A stretch of 64,000 nucleotides of DNA from Pegethrix bostrychoides GSE-TBD4-15B (GTDB lineage: Bacteria; Cyanobacteriota; Cyanobacteriia; Elainellales; Elainellaceae): positions 62,001 through 126,000 of the forward strand of contig JAHHHV010000071.1 of assembly GCA_019359155.1 (NCBI GenBank), read 5' to 3'. Within the stretch, counting starts at the first letter, position 1. Each line of letters opens with the position of its first letter. Positions 8,670-17,286 of the stretch are shown here, piece after piece. Made by a program: the position numbers and the translations under genes. The notes below the pieces were generated by a model that was given only the letters and a program-made list of their open reading frames with translations, did not search any database and was not told where the DNA came from.

Positions 8670-9590
8670 TTAAACCGCCAGCCAGCTCAAAATTTCCTGA
8701 TTCACCTGCTCAGCTGCCTCGTCATAGGGGCAATGCCCCGCATCGGGAATTTCGACCAGCCGCAGCCGCTCGCCTAAAGCTGCCGCAATCTGCCGTCCCC
8801 AGGCAATCGGAATCACCCGATCTTGATCACCCCAGAGTACCAGCAGCGGCTGAGCAATTTCCTGGAGCAGTTCTTTGGTTTCGCGGCTAAAGTCAGTCTG
8901 GGTGCGGGCTTGCGCCAGTCGGCAAAAGGCTCTGGCTGCGCCTTGATCGTAGCCTGGAGTCACAAAGTTTTCGACGAGCGCCTCGGTGACGCGCCCTTGA
9001 TCGATGTAAACCTTCCGCAGCACGGAGCGCACGACGCTAGGCCGACAGATTAGCTTAAACAGCGGACGCACAAACAGCGGCGTGGTAAACATACCTTCAA
9101 TCGAAACCACTACAGGCTGCAACCAATCAGGCAGAATCTCCTGGCGCGAGGCGGGCAGCGTCAGTAGCACTAGCTTTTCCACCATGTCCGGATGCGTCGC
9201 GGCGGCGGTCAGCGCCACCAACGCCCCCAGCGAATGCCCCACTAGCGCGATTGGTCGGTTGATAAACATTCGCCAAAACTCGTAGACCTGTTCGACCCAA
9301 AGCTTGACGTTGTAAGTAGTCGAAGCTTTTTCAGATAGCCCAAAGCCAATTAGATCCAGCGCATAGACCGGGTGAACCTGGCTCAGCGGCAAAATATTTT
9401 CGTGCCATTGGGTCAGCGCCGAGCCAAAGCCGTGCAGCAGCAGAATGGGGGTCTGCTCTGTCGAATCAGCTGAGGCGCTGGGTTTGGCAAAGCTGTAGCG
9501 CATCCGCCAGCCCCGCCAGATCCAGTCGCGCTGTGCGCCGAGTCGGGGAGCCTGAGCAACTTTTGAGCGATGGGTCGATTCTGACTGCAT
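8670..9590 (-). CDS. Alpha/beta-fold hydrolase
   Basis: This 306 aa soluble enzyme has the alpha/beta-hydrolase fold; the substrate cannot be told from sequence. It shows the oxyanion-hole motif LLLHGFGSALTQW, the nucleophile elbow GHSLGAL (catalytic Ser), a likely acid residue in LLVLWGDQDRVIP and the catalytic His in DAGHCPYDEA. The lid region (about 165-220) carries VRPLFKLICRP. Such proteins are frequent in cyanobacteria and include esterases, lipases and haloperoxidase-like enzymes. It is divergent from the kinase gene at 9923. No signal peptide is visible, so it is probably cytoplasmic. Confidence 0.85.
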   Translation of the reverse strand: MQSESTHRSKVAQAPRLGAQRDWIWRGWRMRYSFAKPSASADSTEQTPILLLHGFGSALTQWHENILPLSQVHPVYALDLIGFGLSEKASTTYNVKLWVEQVYEFWRMFINRPIALVGHSLGALVALTAAATHPDMVEKLVLLTLPASRQEILPDWLQPVVVSIEGMFTTPLFVRPLFKLICRPSVVRSVLRKVYIDQGRVTEALVENFVTPGYDQGAARAFCRLAQARTQTDFSRETKELLQEIAQPLLVLWGDQDRVIPIAWGRQIAAALGERLRLVEIPDAGHCPYDEAAEQVNQEILSWLAV

Positions 9591-9666
9591 CCTAATTCAC
9601 CTGGCTAATTCACGAAATCTTCTTGGGCGATGTTGAAGTCACCGTCAATACTGATCTTAAGCGACG

Positions 9667-9874
9667 CGCTTATAGTCGCTTATAGTCGGTTTCTGCACGT
9701 ACAGATGGTGCTCAGAGTCGGTGCTCAGAGTCGATTTTCAGAGTCGATTTTCAGCGCCGATTTCTCAACCTACCCAGTGACCACTACCCAACGACGGGCT
9801 GTTTCTGGGCACAATCAAGCTGAATCTCTGCCTTGAACTTCTGCCTTGAACTTCTGCCTTGAACTTCTGCCTTG
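9667..9874. repeat. Three clusters of short tandem repeats in the hydrolase/kinase spacer
   Basis: Three unrelated tandem arrays lie within 210 bp. The first is CGCTTATAGT twice (9667-9686, 10 bp period). The second is GTGCTCAGAGTCG twice exactly, then ATTTTCAGAGTCG and ATTTTCAGCGCCG (9708-9759, four 13 bp units). The third is CTGCCTTGAACTT three times plus a partial copy (9828-9874, 13 bp period). They lie in the divergent promoter region and end about 50 bp before the kinase start codon. Confidence 0.9.
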
Positions 9875-9922
9875 TGCATGGGCCGCAGTCCCAACTTCCA
9901 GGATGCATTTACCGCTACCGCT

Positions 9923-11968
9923 ATGAGTCTCTGCATTAACCCCAAATGCGCCCAGCCCGATCATCCTCAAAACGACGGTCGCCAAACCTGCCAGAGCTGC
10001 GGTTCTAATCTGCTGCTGCTGGGGCGCTATCGCGTCATGCGGTTGCTGAGCGACAGTAGCGGGTTTGGTCGGCTCTACGAAGCCTTTGACCGCAGCACGC
10101 CTAAAATCTTGAAGGTGCTGAAACCCAACTACAGCCATCATCACAAGGCGGTGGAACTGTTTCGGCAGGAGGCTGTGGTGTTGGGGCAGCTCCCGCATCC
10201 GGGGATTCCGGCAGTTGAGCCGCAGAGCTACTTTGAGTTTTATCCTGCTCAGGGCGAGGCTCAGGGTGAGACTCAGGGCGAGGCTCAGGGCGAGCCGCTG
10301 CACTGCATCATCATGGAAAAAATCGACGGCCCTAACCTGAAAGAATGGATGCAACAGCAGGGCTATCATCCGATTAGCGAACAGCAGGCCTTGCGCTGGT
10401 TGAAGCAGCTTGCCGATATTTTGCATCTGGTGCATCGCCAGCAGTATTTTCACCGCGACATCAAGCCGGAAAACATGATGCTGCGCTCCAGCGGTCAGCT
10501 CGTGCTGGTGGATTTTGGAGCAGCGCGCGAAATGACCTACTCCTATCTAGCGCAGCTGGGCAGCACGGGTGGCACACGCATCAGCTCAGCTGGATACACG
10601 CCGCCCGAACAAGAGCGCGGACAGGCCGTACCGCAGTCTGACTTCTACGCGCTAGGCTACAGCTTGATTTATCTGCTCACGGGCAAAAGCCCCACCGACG
10701 CGCAAATCTATGACTCGCTGCACAATGAGCTGCGCTGGCGACAGTTGGCTCCGCAGATTTCGGCACCGCTAGCCGATTTGCTCGACCGGATGATTGCCCC
10801 GAAAGCCAGCGATCGCCCTAAAGATACTGCTGATCTGCGGCGACAAATTGACCAGCTCTTGCCTACCAAAGCTGATTTGCCGACGACCGTAATGCCTGCT
10901 GTGAGTCGGGAAAAAGCAGTTCAGCAGCGGTTGGACAAGGCGATTGGCGCAGACCTGACGCAGAGCGCAATTCGGCTTCCCGAACGAGTTTGGGCAGGTG
11001 CGCTAGCAGTTCTGCTGATGGCTGGGGGCTATGCGGCATGGCAGTTCAAGCCTGCCCGCCTATTGCAGACCATCCCAACTCAGCGGGTCACGCCGCTGCG
11101 AACCGTCACCGATCCCGGCGGCTCAATCAAAAGCCTCACCTACACGCCTGACGGCCAGCGGTTGATCACGGGCGGCGATGATCAAACCATCAAAATCTGG
11201 AATGCTCTGACGGGCGAACGACTGCTGACGCTAACCGGCCACAGCAGCGCTATCAGAAGCCTCGTCGTCAAGTCAGATGGTTCAACGCTAGTGAGCGCTA
11301 GCGATGACCAGACCATCAAGCTCTGGAACTTGGGAATCGGTCAGCAGCTTCGCACGCTTAAAGGCCACAGCAGCTACATCAACGCGCTGATGATCAGCCC
11401 AGACGGCCAGCTACTTGCCAGCGCCAGCGCCGACCAAACGATTCGACTCTGGAAGCTAGCGACCGGACAGCCAATTCGCGCCCTCAGCGGCCACAAAAGC
11501 TACGTCAACGCGGTCGTATTTAGCCCAGACGGTCGCCTGCTCGCCAGTGCTAGTGCCGACCAGACGATTAAGCTCTGGGATATGGCAACGGGGGTGCTGG
11601 TGCGAACGCTGAGCGGGCATCTCAGCTACGTCAACGCTGTGGCCTTCACGCCAGACGGCACGCAGCTCGTCAGCGGCAGCGCCGATCGCACGATCAAAAT
11701 TTGGGATGTGCAAGCGGGCACCGAAGTCCGCACCATCACTGGACACAGCAGCTTTGTCGAAACTTTAGCCGTCAGTCCAGACGGGCAGCGCCTGATCAGC
11801 GGCAGCGCCGATCAGAGCTTAAAAATCTGGGACTTGGCCAGCGGTGAACCGCTGCATACGCTCACCGGCTTTGACGCACATATCCGCTACATCGCCCCGA
11901 CTCCAGACTGGGATTCGGTGGCTGTCACGACTGAGCGAACCGTCAAAATCGTCAAGCTGCCGCGCTGA
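9923..11968 (+). CDS. Serine/threonine protein kinase with C-terminal WD40 propeller
   Basis: This 681 aa eukaryotic-type kinase is probably anchored in a membrane. Residues 1-30 form a four-Cys zinc ribbon (CINPKC, CQSCG). The kinase domain (about 35-300) has the catalytic loop HRDIKPEN near residue 177 and the DFGAAR magnesium motif. A single membrane span lies at about 356-376 (VWAGALAVLLMAGGYAAW). Seven WD40 blades follow (391-681) with recurring GHSS...SPDG...SADQTIKLWD patterns; the last blade is degenerate. The ATG at 9923 gives the family N-terminus MSLCINPKC; an upstream ATG at 9872 lies in the repeat array. A 12 bp tandem repeat (10247-10294) inserts four xQGE units in the N-lobe. 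The substrate is unknown. Confidence 0.92.
   Translation: MSLCINPKCAQPDHPQNDGRQTCQSCGSNLLLLGRYRVMRLLSDSSGFGRLYEAFDRSTPKILKVLKPNYSHHHKAVELFRQEAVVLGQLPHPGIPAVEPQSYFEFYPAQGEAQGETQGEAQGEPLHCIIMEKIDGPNLKEWMQQQGYHPISEQQALRWLKQLADILHLVHRQQYFHRDIKPENMMLRSSGQLVLVDFGAAREMTYSYLAQLGSTGGTRISSAGYTPPEQERGQAVPQSDFYALGYSLIYLLTGKSPTDAQIYDSLHNELRWRQLAPQISAPLADLLDRMIAPKASDRPKDTADLRRQIDQLLPTKADLPTTVMPAVSREKAVQQRLDKAIGADLTQSAIRLPERVWAGALAVLLMAGGYAAWQFKPARLLQTIPTQRVTPLRTVTDPGGSIKSLTYTPDGQRLITGGDDQTIKIWNALTGERLLTLTGHSSAIRSLVVKSDGSTLVSASDDQTIKLWNLGIGQQLRTLKGHSSYINALMISPDGQLLASASADQTIRLWKLATGQPIRALSGHKSYVNAVVFSPDGRLLASASADQTIKLWDMATGVLVRTLSGHLSYVNAVAFTPDGTQLVSGSADRTIKIWDVQAGTEVRTITGHSSFVETLAVSPDGQRLISGSADQSLKIWDLASGEPLHTLTGFDAHIRYIAPTPDWDSVAVTTERTVKIVKLPR
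10247..10294 (+). repeat. In-frame 12 bp tandem repeat inside the kinase gene
   Basis: Four copies of GCTCAGGGCGAG (one with C to T, one starting with A) encode AQGE-AQGE-TQGE-AQGE between kinase N-lobe strands. The unit length preserves the reading frame. Confidence 0.95.
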
Positions 11969-11989
11969 ATTGCTGTTAATCGCCGGATA

Positions 11990-12685
11990 TTACTTCGCCA
12001 AACCATGCTCCAGCGCGTATCGCACCAGCTCTGTGCGGCTGTTGGTTCCCGTCTTGCCAAACAGGCGGCTGACATATTTCTCGACGTTGCGGACGCTGGT
12101 TTCGAGGCGGCGAGCGATCTCTTTGTTCATCAGCCCTTCTGCGACTAGCTCCAAGACGCTCTGCTCGCGGGGCGTGAGGTCAAAATTGATCGGCGTAGGA
12201 GTCTGGGTGATATTGCTGCGCTGGCTGAGCATCGCTTTGATCTGGGCAATCTGTCGCGCCATTTCGGCAATATCTGGCGTTTCGCCATCGCCTGCGGCTT
12301 TTGTGACCGCCGCCCGCCGCTCCAGCAGATTGGACACGACCGCCACCAGCTCATCGGGGTCGAACGGCTTGGACAGATAAGCATCGCAGCCTGCGTTATA
12401 GCCCTGAATTCGGTCGGAGGTCATGCCACGTGCTGTCAAGAAAACTACCGGCACGGTCTGATAGCGCGAGTCTTCGCGGAGCTGCTTCAGAAACTCATAG
12501 CCGTCCACCTGCGGCATCATAATGTCTGAAATCACTAGGTCAGGCGAAAACTTCTGGATCATCTCCCAGCCTTCGCGGGCATTGGCAGCCACCTCAACTT
12601 TGAAGCCTTCTTCTTCTAGGTAAGCTTGTACCGCCTGACGCAGACCTGGCTCGTCATCCACAATTAACAACTGTCCTGTCGGCAT
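11990..12685 (-). CDS. NarL/FixJ-family response regulator, Ycf29-like
   Basis: This 231 aa regulator has a receiver domain (1-120) and a LuxR-type helix-turn-helix (about 165-225). The receiver shows VDDEPG, phospho-acceptor Asp in LVISDIMMPQVDGYEFL and the Lys in YLSKPFDPDEL. The effector region LTPREQSVLELVAEGLMNKEIARRL is the LuxR/NarL signature. The overall sequence resembles the Ycf29 regulator of cyanobacteria and red-lineage plastids (called Rre1 in Synechocystis, a stress-related regulator); I assign this from memory of the family. Start: ATG with AAGGAG six bases upstream. It converges on the kinase gene with a 21 bp gap, and no histidine kinase is adjacent. Confidence 0.88.
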   Translation of the reverse strand: MPTGQLLIVDDEPGLRQAVQAYLEEEGFKVEVAANAREGWEMIQKFSPDLVISDIMMPQVDGYEFLKQLREDSRYQTVPVVFLTARGMTSDRIQGYNAGCDAYLSKPFDPDELVAVVSNLLERRAAVTKAAGDGETPDIAEMARQIAQIKAMLSQRSNITQTPTPINFDLTPREQSVLELVAEGLMNKEIARRLETSVRNVEKYVSRLFGKTGTNSRTELVRYALEHGLAK

Positions 12686-12957
12686 CTCTACTCCTTCCTG
12701 ACTTTAGAATTCGCCCCACTAGGCGCATTCTAAATCCTGTTCGCCCTCTCTAACCGAGTTGACAGGCTGGTTCGCCACCCTGATGCAGTGTGGATTCCTC
12801 ACATTGCCGAGATTAGACGTGGCCTCGGCAGTCTTGATAGACTGGAGCTGCGGGTGTTGAAATTGGAAAATCTCCACAGCCCTCTATACTTCTGCATAAA
12901 TCTGGTTGCGTTCGAGCTGCTGTTTCTGTCCTTTACATCATCCTATATTCACCATTC

Positions 12958-13554
12958 ATGTATTCAGCATTCATGGTCATGTCAGGTAGTTTGCTTGCTA
13001 CGCCCATCCTGGGATCGCTGTTGCCCGCCCTTGACAGCCTGCTTTCAACGCAGGGGATCATGGTGCTGTTGCTGGTGGCCTATGCCGGGGCGATGTGGAT
13101 GTTCCTCACCAGCGCTCCTAAAGTGCATACCGTGATGGTGTCAGATCTAGAGCTAGCCCGCCGCTTCTATGAGGGGCTTCTGGATTTGCCCACTGCCGAC
13201 GTGCCGCTGCACTATTACTACAACTATGAACAGACGCTTGGCACATCTGGCATTGACCCGATGTTCGCCTCAACCGCCACGCTAGGCCGTCCCGCTACCC
13301 AGAACTATCAGAGTTCTGAAGGGCTGTGGTATCAGCTCAAAAAGAACACGCAGCTTCACGTCATTTCCGGCGCTAGCCTTGGCCAGAAAGACCGCCAGCG
13401 CCACGTCTGCTTTGACCATGACTGTCTAGAGCAACTCCTAATGCGCGCCCAGACCTACGGCGTCAAGTACAAAATCCGCCGCGAGAAGCCGCTCAACTTC
13501 CTGGTCAAAGATCTTGAAGGCCGCATCATCGAGATGGCTGAAGTTTCAAATTAA
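12958..13554 (+). CDS. Glyoxalase-fold (VOC) protein with N-terminal membrane segment
   Basis: This 198 aa protein has a hydrophobic N-terminal part (residues 12-52, ending IMVLLLVAYAGAMWMFLTS), then a glyoxalase/bleomycin-resistance type domain (KVHTVMVSDLELARRFYEGLLDLP ... RHVCFDHDCLEQLLMRAQTYGVKYKI ... NFLVKDLEGRIIEMAE). The final Glu could be a metal ligand, but the full metal site of glyoxalase I is not evident, so an enzyme activity cannot be claimed. Start is uncertain: ATG at 12958, 12973 and 12979 are all in frame and none has a clear ribosome site. The gene is divergent from the Ycf29-like regulator. Confidence 0.75.
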   Translation: MYSAFMVMSGSLLATPILGSLLPALDSLLSTQGIMVLLLVAYAGAMWMFLTSAPKVHTVMVSDLELARRFYEGLLDLPTADVPLHYYYNYEQTLGTSGIDPMFASTATLGRPATQNYQSSEGLWYQLKKNTQLHVISGASLGQKDRQRHVCFDHDCLEQLLMRAQTYGVKYKIRREKPLNFLVKDLEGRIIEMAEVSN

Positions 13555-13939
13555 GCAGTTGGCCTCCTACAATCAACCTGCTCAAAAGAACTTGGGGGTT
13601 GGGCGTAGCTGAAACCTAAACCAGCCGAGTCATAGATAATCCTAAAAATTTTTGTGCCAAAAGAGTTGAAGTTTTTATAAACGTTGAGATTGATCACTGG
13701 ATTGCTTGAGTAACTCTGGTATTTTGCTGTAGCTAATCGTTACTGCACAGATTGTAGTGCCCGGTCTTGAATCTCAAAGTTATTTAAGATTTTCAGACTG
13801 GCAGAAATACCTTCAGCTGCTTCAAGGGTTTGATCATGCCCTGTTCAGGGATGTGAAGAATCGCGAAGCATCGGGGAACTCTAAAAACAATCTGATGCCG
13901 TGAGCGCAACAACTTGACATTCCTGACATTACATAAACT
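13555..13939. other. Spacer before uxs
   Basis: This 385 bp AT-rich spacer follows the glyoxalase-fold gene and should contain the promoter of uxs. I see no clear consensus promoter, terminator or RNA gene. No ribosome site precedes the uxs ATG. Confidence 0.4.
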
Positions 13940-14908
13940 ATGCGGATTCTAGTGACTGGCGGTGCGGGCTTTATTGGGTCTCACCTGATCGATCGACTGA
14001 TGAACCAAGGGCATGACGTGATCTGTCTGGACAATTTTTACACCGGACACAAGCGGAATCTGCTGAAGTGGATGGATCATCCTTACTTTGAGCTGATTCG
14101 CCACGACATCACTGAACCAATTCGGCTAGAAGTGGATCAAATCTATCACCTGGCCTGTCCAGCCTCGCCAGTTCACTATCAGTACAACCCCGTCAAGACG
14201 ATTAAAACCAACGTGATGGGGACGCTAAATATGCTGGGCTTGGCGAAGCGTGTCAAGGCGCGGTTTTTGCTGGCCTCCACGTCTGAAGTCTACGGCGACC
14301 CAGAAGTGCATCCGCAGACCGAAGACTATCGGGGCAACGTCAACCCAATTGGTATCCGCAGCTGCTACGACGAGGGCAAGCGGGTGGCCGAAACGCTGGC
14401 CTTTGACTACCACCGCCAAAACGATGTTGAAATTCGGGTGGCTCGAATCTTCAACACCTACGGCCCCCGGATGTTGGAAAACGACGGTCGCGTGGTCAGC
14501 AACTTTGTGGTGCAGGCGCTGCGCGGCAACCCGCTGACGGTTTACGGCGACGGTTCGCAAACCCGCAGCTTTTGCTTTGTCACAGATTTAGTCGAAGGCT
14601 TGATGCGGTTGATGAACGGCGATCAGATTGGCCCGGTCAACCTCGGCAATCCAGACGAATACACAATCCTGCAATTGGCGACTGCCGTGCAAGAGATGGT
14701 AAATCCCGGTCTAGCTATCGACTATCGGCCTCTGCCGCAAGACGATCCGCGTCGCCGCAAGCCCGATATCACCAAGGCCAAAACCTGGCTGGGCTGGCAG
14801 CCAACCGTGCCGCTGCAAGAAGGCTTGAAGCTGACCGTAGCTGACTTCCGCGCCAGAGTGGAAGCAGAGGCCGCCGAAACCGCTTTAGAGACAGCCAAAG
14901 CGCTGTAG
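13940..14908 (+). CDS. uxs: UDP-glucuronate decarboxylase (UDP-xylose synthase)
   Basis: This NAD-dependent enzyme converts UDP-glucuronate to UDP-xylose, a sugar donor for surface polysaccharides. It is an extended short-chain dehydrogenase of 322 aa. Residues 7-14 form the NAD motif GGAGFIGS. The catalytic set is visible: STSEVYGDP (Ser/Thr and Glu116) and Tyr143-x3-Lys147 in SCYDEGKR. The motifs [13 protein letters not shown] and [10 protein letters not shown] are characteristic of the UXS subfamily rather than dTDP-glucose dehydratase. The next gene, ugd, makes its substrate, so the pair forms a two-step pathway. The C-terminal 20 residues are Ala/Glu rich. Confidence 0.9.
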   Translation: MRILVTGGAGFIGSHLIDRLMNQGHDVICLDNFYTGHKRNLLKWMDHPYFELIRHDITEPIRLEVDQIYHLACPASPVHYQYNPVKTIKTNVMGTLNMLGLAKRVKARFLLASTSEVYGDPEVHPQTEDYRGNVNPIGIRSCYDEGKRVAETLAFDYHRQNDVEIRVARIFNTYGPRMLENDGRVVSNFVVQALRGNPLTVYGDGSQTRSFCFVTDLVEGLMRLMNGDQIGPVNLGNPDEYTILQLATAVQEMVNPGLAIDYRPLPQDDPRRRKPDITKAKTWLGWQPTVPLQEGLKLTVADFRARVEAEAAETALETAKAL

Positions 14909-15004
14909 CTCTGAAACTCTTCTGACTGGGCGTATTCTGGTTCGTATGCCAGTGCGCCCGCTCTCGGTTCATTCACTTTGCTGTTGTTCAAGGACTTAAT
15001 TCCT

Positions 15005-16387
15005 ATGCGTGTTTGTGTCATCGGTACGGGTTACGTGGGCTTGGTGACGGGCGTTTGTCTGGCGCATATTGGCCATCAGGTGATTTGCGTTGACAATAAC
15101 GAAGAGAAAGTGAAGCTGATGCAGTCCGGGCAGTCGCCGATTTTTGAGCCGGGGCTGTCAGACCTGATGAAAGGCGTGATTGAAGCTGGACGGATTGAAT
15201 TCACTACCGACTTGGCCGCTGGCGTAAATCACGGCGAAATCTTGTTCATTGCGGTCGGCACCCCGCCTCTCCCGACTGGTGAAAGCGACACCCGCTATGT
15301 GGAAGCCGTAGCGCGCGGCATTGGGGCACATTTGAGCGGCTACAAAGTGATTGTAAACAAATCCACCGTACCGATTGGATCCGGCGATTGGGTACGGATG
15401 CTGGTACTCGACGGCGTTGCTGAACGACAGCAGCAGCTTGTTTCATCGGGCGGCGGCACAACGACCGAGATCCAGGTCGATTTTGATGTGGTCAGCAACC
15501 CGGAGTTTCTACGCGAGGGCTGTGCCGTCTACGACACCTTCAACCCCGACCGGATCGTGCTGGGCAGCAACGGGCAGCGAGCGATTTCGCTGATGAAGGA
15601 GCTGTACGCACCAATTGTCTCACGCGAGTTTGCTGAAAACCAGTCCTTGCCGACGGTTCCTGTGGTCGTGACCGACCTCAGCTCGGCTGAGATGGTGAAA
15701 TATGCCTCAAATGCGTTCCTGGCGACCAAAATTAGCTTCATCAACGAAGTGGCGAATATTTGCGACCGGGTCGGCGCAGACGTGACGCAGGTGGCTAAAG
15801 GGATTGGCCTCGACTCGCGGATTGGCAGCAAGTTTTTGCAAGCAGGAATCGGCTGGGGCGGCTCCTGCTTCCCTAAAGATGTCTCGGCGCTGATCCATAC
15901 GGCTGACGACTACGGCTATGAAGCGCAGCTGTTGAAGGCAGCAGTCTCGGTGAACCAGCGGCAGCGAATGATGGCACTCGAAAAACTTCAGCAGGTGCTG
16001 AAGATTCTCAAGGGCAAAACGGTTGGATTGCTGGGTTTGACCTTCAAGCCCGACACTGATGACATGCGCGATGCCCCGGCGCTGGATCTAATCGAGCAGC
16101 TACACCGCTTAGGCACAAAAGTCAAAGCCTACGATCCGCTAGTAGCCCAGAGCGGGATGCGGCATGGTTTGTCAAATGTGCTGGTAGAGACGGACGCTGA
16201 GCGCTTGGCAGACGGCTGCGATGCGCTGGTGCTGGTCACAGACTGGCAGCAGTTCCGTGACCTAGACTACACCAAGATGGCTAGCCTGATGAACCATCCG
16301 GTGATGATCGATGGCCGCAACTTCCTGGATCAAGAGGTGTTAGAGTCAGCTGGGTTCCGCTATGTCGGGATTGGCCGCTGCGGCTAG
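15005..16387 (+). CDS. ugd: UDP-glucose 6-dehydrogenase
   Basis: It oxidises UDP-glucose to UDP-glucuronate with two NAD+, supplying the upstream decarboxylase gene product. The N-terminal NAD fold shows VIGTGYVGLVTGVCLA. The catalytic Cys288 lies in GGSCFPKDV, and GLTFKPDTDDMRDAPA marks the C-terminal nucleotide-sugar domain. Length is 460 aa, normal for the family. The ATG at 15005 places the first strand at the very N-terminus; the longer TTG start at 14978 adds nine residues without family support. The gap to uxs is 96 bp, so cotranscription is plausible. Confidence 0.93.
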   Translation: MRVCVIGTGYVGLVTGVCLAHIGHQVICVDNNEEKVKLMQSGQSPIFEPGLSDLMKGVIEAGRIEFTTDLAAGVNHGEILFIAVGTPPLPTGESDTRYVEAVARGIGAHLSGYKVIVNKSTVPIGSGDWVRMLVLDGVAERQQQLVSSGGGTTTEIQVDFDVVSNPEFLREGCAVYDTFNPDRIVLGSNGQRAISLMKELYAPIVSREFAENQSLPTVPVVVTDLSSAEMVKYASNAFLATKISFINEVANICDRVGADVTQVAKGIGLDSRIGSKFLQAGIGWGGSCFPKDVSALIHTADDYGYEAQLLKAAVSVNQRQRMMALEKLQQVLKILKGKTVGLLGLTFKPDTDDMRDAPALDLIEQLHRLGTKVKAYDPLVAQSGMRHGLSNVLVETDAERLADGCDALVLVTDWQQFRDLDYTKMASLMNHPVMIDGRNFLDQEVLESAGFRYVGIGRCG

Positions 16388-16463
16388 GTTCTGCCTTTTG
16401 AGTCCAGCTTTTTAGCTTGAAAGCAGGTAAGGTGGCAAATAGCTGCTTTGCCTGCTTTTGCTG

Positions 16464-17195
16464 ATGCAACTCTTTCACGCGCATGATTGGAATCTCACCC
16501 CGCAGGCGGCAATTGCGCTTCAGCAAAAACTGCGCTCAGAAATCATTACGGTCGATCAGCTAGATTCTGTACAAACCGTAGCCGGGGTCGACGTGGGCTT
16601 TGAGGATGCAGGCGCGACCACAAGAGCAGCCATTAGCGTTCTCAGCTTTCCGACGCTGAGCCTAGTGGAGCAGAGCGTGGCGCGACTGCCAACGAGCTTT
16701 CCCTACGTGCCGGGGCTGCTGTCGTTTCGGGAAGTGCCTGCCGTGCTGGAGGCCTTAGCCAAGCTGAGCGCCCTGCCAGATCTACTGCTTTGCGACGGTC
16801 AGGGTACGGCACATCCGCGTCGGTTTGGGATCGCTTGCCACATTGGGCTGTTGGTTAATCGCCCCGCCGTTGGCGTGGGCAAATCGCGGCTGGTGGGAAC
16901 ATATCCCGATGTGCCGGATGAGCGCGGGGCATGGGTGCCGCTGACGCATCAAGACGAGACGATTGGGGCAGTGCTGCGGACGCGATTGGGCACAAAGCCG
17001 CTGTATATTTCGCCGGGACATCGAATCAGTCTGGAGACCGCCGTCCGCTGCGTCATGCGCTGTACGACCAGATATCGCCTGCCCGAAACCACACGCGCTG
17101 CCCATAAGCTGGCCTCTGAGACTCCAGCGGCTGAGCTTGAACAAGCAATTGGTAAACCTATTGAAGACATCGCCAACCAGCTCAAGCTATTCTGA
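16464..17195 (+). CDS. nfi: Endonuclease V (deoxyinosine 3' endonuclease)
   Basis: Endonuclease V nicks DNA one base 3' of deoxyinosine and related deaminated bases. The 243 aa protein has the expected acidic centre: Asp in VAGVDVGF, Glu in [12 protein letters not shown] (also the strand-separating wedge motif) and Asp in [13 protein letters not shown]. The lysine-bearing GVGKSRL motif follows. A non-family extension of two codons from a TTG at 16458 was not used. A hairpin with 8 bp arms (16420-16427 and 16451-16458) lies just before the start and could be a weak end signal for ugd. Confidence 0.92.
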   Translation: MQLFHAHDWNLTPQAAIALQQKLRSEIITVDQLDSVQTVAGVDVGFEDAGATTRAAISVLSFPTLSLVEQSVARLPTSFPYVPGLLSFREVPAVLEALAKLSALPDLLLCDGQGTAHPRRFGIACHIGLLVNRPAVGVGKSRLVGTYPDVPDERGAWVPLTHQDETIGAVLRTRLGTKPLYISPGHRISLETAVRCVMRCTTRYRLPETTRAAHKLASETPAAELEQAIGKPIEDIANQLKLF

Positions 17196-17217
17196 GCCGC
17201 TGGGCGTGAACACAACG

Positions 17218-17245
17218 CAAAAAAGGGGCGGATCATTCCACCCCT
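17218..17245 (-). terminator. Rho-independent terminator of groEL
   Basis: On the minus strand an 8 bp stem (AGGGGTGG with CCGCCCCT, one G-U pair) and a 6 nt loop are followed by six T. It lies 42 bp beyond the groEL stop codon. Confidence 0.85.
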
Positions 17246-17246
17246 G

Positions 17247-17274
17247 AGTAGTTTTTGCGAAGTAGTTTTTGCGA
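17247..17274. repeat. Perfect 14 bp tandem duplication
   Basis: AGTAGTTTTTGCGA occurs twice head to tail, between the groEL stop codon and its terminator. Confidence 0.95.
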
Positions 17275-17286
17275 AGATGCAGCAGA

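Noticed and set aside
9828-9874. Possible CRISPR array
   Set aside because: The 13 bp units are directly adjacent with no spacers and no cas genes are nearby; this is a simple tandem repeat.
9815-10453. 212-codon minus-strand frame opposite the kinase start
   Set aside because: Its translation is low-complexity (LALSLALSLTLSLALS) and mirrors the 12 bp repeat and kinase codons; no family resemblance. It is a shadow of the kinase gene.
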